NCBI GenBank assembly: GCA_963928475.1
Contig: CAWVFN010000061.1
Location: 1 to 64,000 of the forward strand
Direction of reading: 5' to 3'
Source of the DNA: Cryptoclostridium sp963928475
GTDB lineage: Bacteria > Bacillota > Dehalobacteriia > UBA7702
DNA: 64,000 bases
Position 1 is the first letter of the stretch, and each line of letters begins with the position of its first letter. Below, in pieces: positions 59,586-64,000 of the stretch. The notes beneath the pieces are model-generated. The model was not told where the DNA came from. It ran no database searches and worked only from the letters and a program-made list of their open reading frames with translations. Both the position numbers and the translations under genes were made by a program.

Positions 59586-61268
59586 TTAGAGAATTCTCAC
59601 TATTGTTAATTTAGCCAGAGTAAAGTTATCATCACTGGTTATGTTAACATGGGAAGTAGTCGCTAATTTTAGCACTGTAGGCGAATCTATTTCCAGAATG
59701 GTATGACCGGAAAGGTGTTCCGGCATTCCCGTATTAGTTTTCTGCAGCAGAGTATAGGTTTCAGCAATGTTTTTATTATCTGATTGCAGGACTATGTTGG
59801 TATTAACCAATTTATCCTTGGGAATATTGACAGAGAACATAACCAGGTATATACCAGGTTCATTTATTGTTACTTCTGAATTATCGGTGGTAAAGGCGTT
59901 GCTGGGATAGTGGAATTCGTAGTTGAAAGGAATGGCCTTTGTTTGAGGGTCTACGGCCAGAGAACCATTTCGTGCCAGAGAAGCGTAGGATGTAGCTAAC
60001 ACTCCGGCGCCGCCAGTAGGGCCAGTGGGTCCGGTAGGTCCGGTAGGACCAGTGGGGCCAGTTTCCCCGGTAGGACCGGTGGGGCCAGTTTCTCCGGTAG
60101 GACCGGTAGGGCCAGTTTCCCCAGTGGGACCGGTAGCGCCAGTATCACCCTGGAGGCCCTGTATACCTTGATCGCCAGTAGGTCCAGTGGGTCCAGTAGG
60201 TCCGGTAGGACCGGTGGGGCCAGTTTCCCCGGTAGGACCGGTGGGACCAGTTTCTCCAGTGGGACCGGTGGGACCAGTTTCTCCAGTGGGACCGGTGGGG
60301 CCAGTTTCTCCAGTAGGACCGGTGGGACCAGTTTCCCCGGTAGGACCGGTGGGACCAGTTTCTCCAGTAGGACCTGTAGGACCAGTGGGTCCAGTAGCAC
60401 CGGTAGCGCCGTCAGCACCTGTAGGACCTGTAGGTCCAGTAGCGCCGTCAGTGCCGGCGGGTCCAGTAGCACCAGTAGCACCGGTAGCACCAGTGGGTCC
60501 GGCAACAGAGACTAATTGATAGTCAGTGGAGGAACCAGGTGTACCAGTAGGATCGTCAATACCTACTTGGTACAAAGAGTCATTGTAGAATACCAAGTCG
60601 CCTTGTAGATATCTGGCGCTGGGGCTGAAGACGGTAGCATCGCTTAAACCTGGGCCTGGTTCTCCGGTAGGTCCAGTGGGTCCAGTAGGCCCGGTAGGAC
60701 CTGTGGGACCAGTAGCGCCGGTAGCGCCCTCAGCGCCGGTGGGTCCGGTAGGTCCAGTAGCTCCAGCAGCGCCGGTGGGTCCGGTAGGTCCAGTAGCTCC
60801 AGCAGCGCCGGTAGGTCCAGTGGCGCCGGTGGGGCCAGTAGCACCAGGATCACCCTGAAGTCCCTGTATGCCCTGAACACCTTGGGGTCCAGTAGCTCCG
60901 GTGGCGCCGGTGTTGCCTGTAGGGCCGGTAGCGCCAGTGGCTCCCTGAAGTCCTTGTATACCTTGGGAACCTTGAGCGCCGGTAGCGCCGGTAGGACCGG
61001 TGGGACCAGTAGCGCCGGTAGCACCGGTAGGACCTGTACTTCCCCTATAACCGGGACAGCCTCTAGGACCTCGTGGACCGGTAGGTCCTATAGGTCCCTG
61101 AACGCCCTGTATACCCTGCACCCCTTGGGGACCACGGGGTCCCATAGGACCGCGGGGACCTGTAGGGCCCTGGATAACACAAGGGCAGCAACGATTTCCT
61201 CCTTGCCCGGAGACAACATTATTTACAGGGATGAGCCTGTTATATTTGTTATAGTTTGGCAAATTCAT
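59586..61268 (-). CDS. Collagen-like (BclA-type) surface protein
   Basis: 560 residues from the ATG at 61268 (a GTG one codon earlier is possible). The first 33 residues carry a CCPC motif. Gly-X-Thr/Pro repeats (GPTGPTGAT, GPTGPTGET) fill about 34-205 and 263-430. Between them a 50-residue block, ARYLQGDLVFYNDSLYQVG with TGTPGSSTDYQLV, resembles a chitin-binding CBM5/12 module. The last 125 residues form a C1q/TNF-like beta domain as in BclA. Such proteins form glycosylated filaments of the exosporium, and a glycosyltransferase is encoded divergently next to it. Confidence 0.87.
   Translation of the reverse strand: MNLPNYNKYNRLIPVNNVVSGQGGNRCCPCVIQGPTGPRGPMGPRGPQGVQGIQGVQGPIGPTGPRGPRGCPGYRGSTGPTGATGATGPTGPTGATGAQGSQGIQGLQGATGATGPTGNTGATGATGPQGVQGIQGLQGDPGATGPTGATGPTGAAGATGPTGPTGAAGATGPTGPTGAEGATGATGPTGPTGPTGPTGPTGEPGPGLSDATVFSPSARYLQGDLVFYNDSLYQVGIDDPTGTPGSSTDYQLVSVAGPTGATGATGATGPAGTDGATGPTGPTGADGATGATGPTGPTGPTGETGPTGPTGETGPTGPTGETGPTGPTGETGPTGPTGETGPTGPTGETGPTGPTGPTGPTGPTGDQGIQGLQGDTGATGPTGETGPTGPTGETGPTGPTGETGPTGPTGPTGPTGPTGGAGVLATSYASLARNGSLAVDPQTKAIPFNYEFHYPSNAFTTDNSEVTINEPGIYLVMFSVNIPKDKLVNTNIVLQSDNKNIAETYTLLQKTNTGMPEHLSGHTILEIDSPTVLKLATTSHVNITSDDNFTLAKLTIVRIL
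60020..60380. repeat. Tandem 27-bp repeats encoding GPTGPTGET
   Basis: About ten copies of a 27-base unit with small synonymous differences, inside the collagen-like gene. The number of copies is likely to vary between strains by slippage, changing the length of the collagen stalk. Confidence 0.85.
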
Positions 61269-61374
61269 CACTCATTTCATATGATTTTTAGAGAAGGTGT
61301 TGGTCCTCTCTTCTTTACAATATGGTTTATCCTTCTTTTTTGTGCGGATTTTTGAGAAAAATAGGGGGTATGAA

Positions 61375-62463
61375 ATGATAACGATTAGCCTGTGTATGAT
61401 AGTAAAGAATGAAAGCGGTGTTTTAGGCCGCTGTCTTGATTCTATAAAAGATTTGGTAGATGAGATTATAGTAGTTGATACTGGTTCTGAGGATGATACT
61501 ATAGATGTAGCCCGGAAGCGAGGCGCCAAGATTTTTTCATATCCTTGGCGCGATAATTTCAGCGCGGCCCGTAATTTTTCTTTTTCTAAGGCCGCTATGG
61601 ATTATATTCTTTGGTTAGACGCTGATGATGTACTGGAGCCGGAGGACAGAGAGAAGTTTAGAAATTTAAAGGAAGTTTTATCTTCTGATATTTCTGTTGT
61701 CAATATGTTGTATAACGCTGGTTTTGATAGAAAGGGTAAAGTGACTTTTTCTTACAGGAGAGAGCGTCTTTTACGCCGCCGCGATAATTTTCAGTGGCAG
61801 GGAGCTGTTCATGAGGCCATTACACCCAGGGGCAAGGTTTTAGATACGGATATTGCTATAACCCATCGTAAGGAGGGTGCAGGTGATCCTGACCGTAATT
61901 TGCGCATCTATGAGAAGCAGATAGCGATGGGCAAAACTTTAGAGCCTCGGGAAAAGTTTTATTATGGACGCGAATTGATGTTTCATAATCTTTGGTCCCA
62001 GGCCATTAGGGTTTTAGAGGATTTTTTGGTTACCCCCGGTGCCTGGTTAGAGAACCAGGTCAGTGCTTGTTTGGATTTATCTCGCTGTTATCAGAGTATA
62101 GGTGATGAGAGAGGGGAGATAGAATCTTTGCTTAAATCCTTATCATATGATGAGCCCAGAGCGGAGTTGTGTTGTGCCATAGGCAGTTGGTGGCTGCGTC
62201 ATTCTGGTTGGCGTCAAAGTGAGTTTTGGTACAGGACGGCTTTAGACTGCGATGCCCAGGCTCATCCCGGCGCCTTTGTTTCTTTAGCTTGTTATGATTA
62301 TATACCTAATATACAGTTGGCTGTGATTTATGATAAGTTGGGACGGTTAGCCGAGGCCGCTGCCGCCAATGAGGCGGCTGGTAAAGTTCGTCCTGATGAT
62401 CCTTCCTATCTCCATAATAAGGCTTACTTCGATAATAAACTTAAGGAGGCGGAGAAAAAATAG
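61375..62463 (+). CDS. Family-2 glycosyltransferase with TPR-like C-terminus
   Basis: 362 residues from the ATG at 61375 (GGGGG upstream; the frame extends upstream without a ribosome-binding site). GT-A fold: ISLCMIVKNESGVLGRCLDS, IIVVDTGSEDDTIDVARKRG, and the metal-binding LWLDADDVLEP near residue 75. The C-terminal part (about 230-360) is made of TPR-like helices. It probably glycosylates a protein; the divergent collagen-like gene, rich in Thr, is the obvious candidate acceptor. It ends in TAG, one of only two amber stops I see in the window. Confidence 0.88.
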   Translation: MITISLCMIVKNESGVLGRCLDSIKDLVDEIIVVDTGSEDDTIDVARKRGAKIFSYPWRDNFSAARNFSFSKAAMDYILWLDADDVLEPEDREKFRNLKEVLSSDISVVNMLYNAGFDRKGKVTFSYRRERLLRRRDNFQWQGAVHEAITPRGKVLDTDIAITHRKEGAGDPDRNLRIYEKQIAMGKTLEPREKFYYGRELMFHNLWSQAIRVLEDFLVTPGAWLENQVSACLDLSRCYQSIGDERGEIESLLKSLSYDEPRAELCCAIGSWWLRHSGWRQSEFWYRTALDCDAQAHPGAFVSLACYDYIPNIQLAVIYDKLGRLAEAAAANEAAGKVRPDDPSYLHNKAYFDNKLKEAEKK

Positions 62464-62519
62464 ATTAGGATAAGTAATATTTTTGCGCCGTCATACTAAA
62501 TATTAATAGAGGTGTAGCG

Positions 62520-63344
62520 ATGAAAAAAAAGATCTCAATAATAATTATGACGGTGTTTTGTTCTGTATTTTTTGGCTGTTGGGGAGCTGCGGCTGATGAT
62601 TCCCTGGTGCCGCCGGAGATAAAGGCTGATGCCGGTTTGATTCTGAATTTAGAAAATAACCAGGTACTCTGGGAGAAGGAAGGCTGGGCGCCTATGGCTC
62701 CCGCCAGTTTAATTAAACTGTTGAACATACTTACAGCTTATCCTTATATAGATTTTAGTGATAAGGCGTCTATAGGTCCTTTAGTTGATCATCTTTACGC
62801 TGGTCAGCTTTTAGGTTTGCATTCTGGAGATATTGTTGAGACTGGGGAACTGATTTATGGCATGATGTTATATTCCGCTAATGACGCCGCTGTAGCCATG
62901 GCTGATTATTTAACCTCAGATGAGGATTTCTATTGTAAGCTTATGGATAAAAAAGCTTGGGCCTTAGGAGCTGTAGACACTGTTTCCATTAACTCTAATG
63001 GTTATTCTGATACAGCGCAGAAGACTACGGCCTATGATTTAGCTATTATCGGAGCGGCTTTTATGTCTGAGGATAAGCTGGCTGCTATTGCCGGCACGGC
63101 GAGTCATACTTTTGCCTGGTTTGAGCCTAAAAAAGAATTACCTTTAACCAATATAAACCGCTTTATTTTTTCCTATGCCGGAGCGACGGGATTAAAAACA
63201 GGTACTACTGACATGGCTGGTAAATGTTTGATTGCCACGGCTCAGAGAGATGGGGATAGTTTATTAGTTGTCGCCTTAAACAGCTCTCAGCGCTATGAGG
63301 ATTGTACCAAAATGATGGATTATGGCTTTGCCTTGCTGGAATAA
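62520..63344 (+). CDS. D-alanyl-D-alanine carboxypeptidase (S11 family)
   Basis: 274 residues. A signal peptide lies at about 1-25. The SxxK motif is SLIK in MAPASLIKLLNIL near residue 63, SxN is in MMLYSANDAAVAMADY near 118, and KTG is in ATGLKTGTTDMAGKC near 222. It lacks the C-terminal beta domain and amphipathic anchor of DacF or PBP5, so it is a short form. It trims peptidoglycan side chains. GAGGTG lies upstream. Confidence 0.85.
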   Translation: MKKKISIIIMTVFCSVFFGCWGAAADDSLVPPEIKADAGLILNLENNQVLWEKEGWAPMAPASLIKLLNILTAYPYIDFSDKASIGPLVDHLYAGQLLGLHSGDIVETGELIYGMMLYSANDAAVAMADYLTSDEDFYCKLMDKKAWALGAVDTVSINSNGYSDTAQKTTAYDLAIIGAAFMSEDKLAAIAGTASHTFAWFEPKKELPLTNINRFIFSYAGATGLKTGTTDMAGKCLIATAQRDGDSLLVVALNSSQRYEDCTKMMDYGFALLE

Positions 63345-63366
63345 GGCGGAAAATCAGCTTACTAAA

Positions 63367-63390
63367 AAACGCCCTGTTTTACAGGGCGTA
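63367..63390. terminator. Terminator between the carboxypeptidase and RNase H genes
   Basis: ACGCCCTGT / ACAGGGCGT stem with A- and T-rich flanks, serving convergent genes. Confidence 0.75.
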
Positions 63391-63392
63391 AT

Positions 63393-63836
63393 TTATATAT
63401 TTTTATGTTTTTTTATTTCTCCGGTGGCCAGTTCATCGCAGCGGTTATTGAGTTGGTTATCACTGTGTCCTTTAACTTTTATCCAGGTTATTTGGTGCCG
63501 TTCATTTTGCAGGATCAGTTCCTGCCATAATTCCTTATTGGCTACTGGCTCTTTTTTACTGTTAAGCCAGGAATTTTTTTGCCAATTATATATCCAGCCA
63601 TCGTTAAAGCCGCGTATAAGATAGGCGCTGTCGCTGTAGAGACAAACCTGGCAGGGTTCCTTTAGTCTTTTCAGACTTTCCAGCGCCGCGGTAAGTTCCA
63701 TAATATTATTGGTGGTGCAGGGATCATAACCGCTTATCTCTTTGCGTATGCCTTTAAATTCCAGAATAGCGCCCCAGCCGCCGGGCCCCGGGTTGCCGGA
63801 GCAGGCTCCGTCGGTATAGATAGTTACTGATTTCAT
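63393..63836 (-). CDS. rnhA: Ribonuclease HI
   Basis: 147 residues from the ATG at 63836; AAGGAG directly precedes an ATG 6 bases earlier, which is too close, so the second ATG is used. Catalytic carboxylates: TDGACSGNPGPGGWG (first Asp), NIMELTAAL (Glu), YSDSAYLIRG (Asp) and GHSDNQLNNRCDELA (His and Asp). It removes RNA from RNA-DNA hybrids. It follows ychF by 11 bases, so the two are co-transcribed. Confidence 0.96.
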   Translation of the reverse strand: MKSVTIYTDGACSGNPGPGGWGAILEFKGIRKEISGYDPCTTNNIMELTAALESLKRLKEPCQVCLYSDSAYLIRGFNDGWIYNWQKNSWLNSKKEPVANKELWQELILQNERHQITWIKVKGHSDNQLNNRCDELATGEIKKHKNI

Positions 63837-63846
63837 TAACATCTCC

Positions 63847-64000
63847 TTAAACGTTAAAACGGAAATTGACTATATCGCCGTCAGCCATTATGTATTCTTT
63901 CCCTTCTAAACGCAGAAGTCCCTGTTCTTTACCTTTAGCCATGGTTTGGCATTTTACTAAATCATCGTAGGCTATGAGTTCAGCTCTGATAAAGCCTCGT
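63847..64000 (-). CDS. ychF: GTPase/ATPase YchF, C-terminal end (partial)
   Basis: The last 51 residues are visible: RGFIRAELIAYDDLVKCQTM, then GLLRLEGKEYIMADGDIVNF and RFNV. This is the TGS-type C-terminus of YchF, an Obg-related ATPase. The rest of the gene lies beyond the right edge. The stop codon merges with the AAGGAG ribosome-binding site of rnhA. Confidence 0.9.
   Translation of the reverse strand, partial: RGFIRAELIAYDDLVKCQTMAKGKEQGLLRLEGKEYIMADGDIVNFRFNV

Noticed and set aside
60020..60380. Tandem repeats as a CRISPR array
   Set aside because: Unit is 27 bases with no spacers and encodes Gly-Pro-Thr repeats in frame.
59996..61355. Several long frames opposite or alongside the collagen-like gene
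   Set aside because: Shadow frames produced by the 27-bp and Gly-Pro-Thr repeats; no ribosome-binding sites and only low-complexity products.
63322..63624. Plus-strand 100-residue frame after the carboxypeptidase
   Set aside because: It overlaps the well-supported rnhA on the other strand and a terminator.

Overview
The window looks like the chromosome of an endospore-forming, anaerobic Bacillota, most likely in class Clostridia; I cannot place it lower. The evidence is low G+C content, CotJ spore-coat genes, a T-box leader, secreted proteins with C-terminal SLH triplets, a collagen-like exosporium-type protein, and a trimethylamine methyltransferase gene with an in-frame amber codon. That last feature implies pyrrolysine decoding, although no pyl gene lies in the window.

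Regions. 1-6860: minus-strand genes for a tiny protein, a YibE/F membrane pair, a lipoprotein and a 1228-residue SLH protein with a PHP-like domain. 6860-8070: an AT-rich, apparently decayed stretch. 8070-10100: a large serine recombinase whose gene ends beside a cotJC cut off after 36 codons, behind intact cotJA and cotJB; this resembles a skin-type element junction. 10236-35910: a sigma-54 regulon. 35960-49423: TrpX and TrpB under a tryptophan-type T-box, a small alarmone synthetase, a LysR regulator, a heterodimeric ABC exporter, TypA, and a second eutBC pair. 49680-64000: mostly ordinary chromosomal genes (lipoprotein, patatin, SLH-subtilisin, nucleoside kinase, M29 peptidase, DUF3343/DUF815/LUD/PKD operon, collagen-like protein with a divergent glycosyltransferase, D,D-carboxypeptidase, RNase HI, the end of ychF).

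The centrepiece is the 10-36 kb block. A PHP phosphoesterase and a PAS/AAA+ sigma-54 activator are transcribed from a sigma-A promoter that carries an AAGTC-N6-GACTT palindrome at its -35 end. Related palindromes lie upstream of four sigma-54 promoter regions: the Pyl-type mttB, a divergent pair of choline-kinase-like genes, and the eut operon. A fifth sigma-54 promoter, for a non-Pyl mttB homologue, has direct repeats of a half-site instead. The eut operon encodes a complete-looking microcompartment (EutS, L, N, M, an EutM with a nucleic-acid-binding-like tail, and PduT), ethanolamine ammonia-lyase with its reactivase and cobalamin adenosyltransferase, a PduS-like electron-transfer protein, EutQ, EutJ, EutP, aldehyde dehydrogenase and PduL. 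EutH, EutG and EutVW are absent.

My inference is that this regulon links uptake, phosphorylation and demethylation of a methylated amino-alcohol or quaternary amine (choline or a relative) to ethanolamine-type breakdown in a microcompartment. The regulatory wiring is directly visible; the substrate is not.
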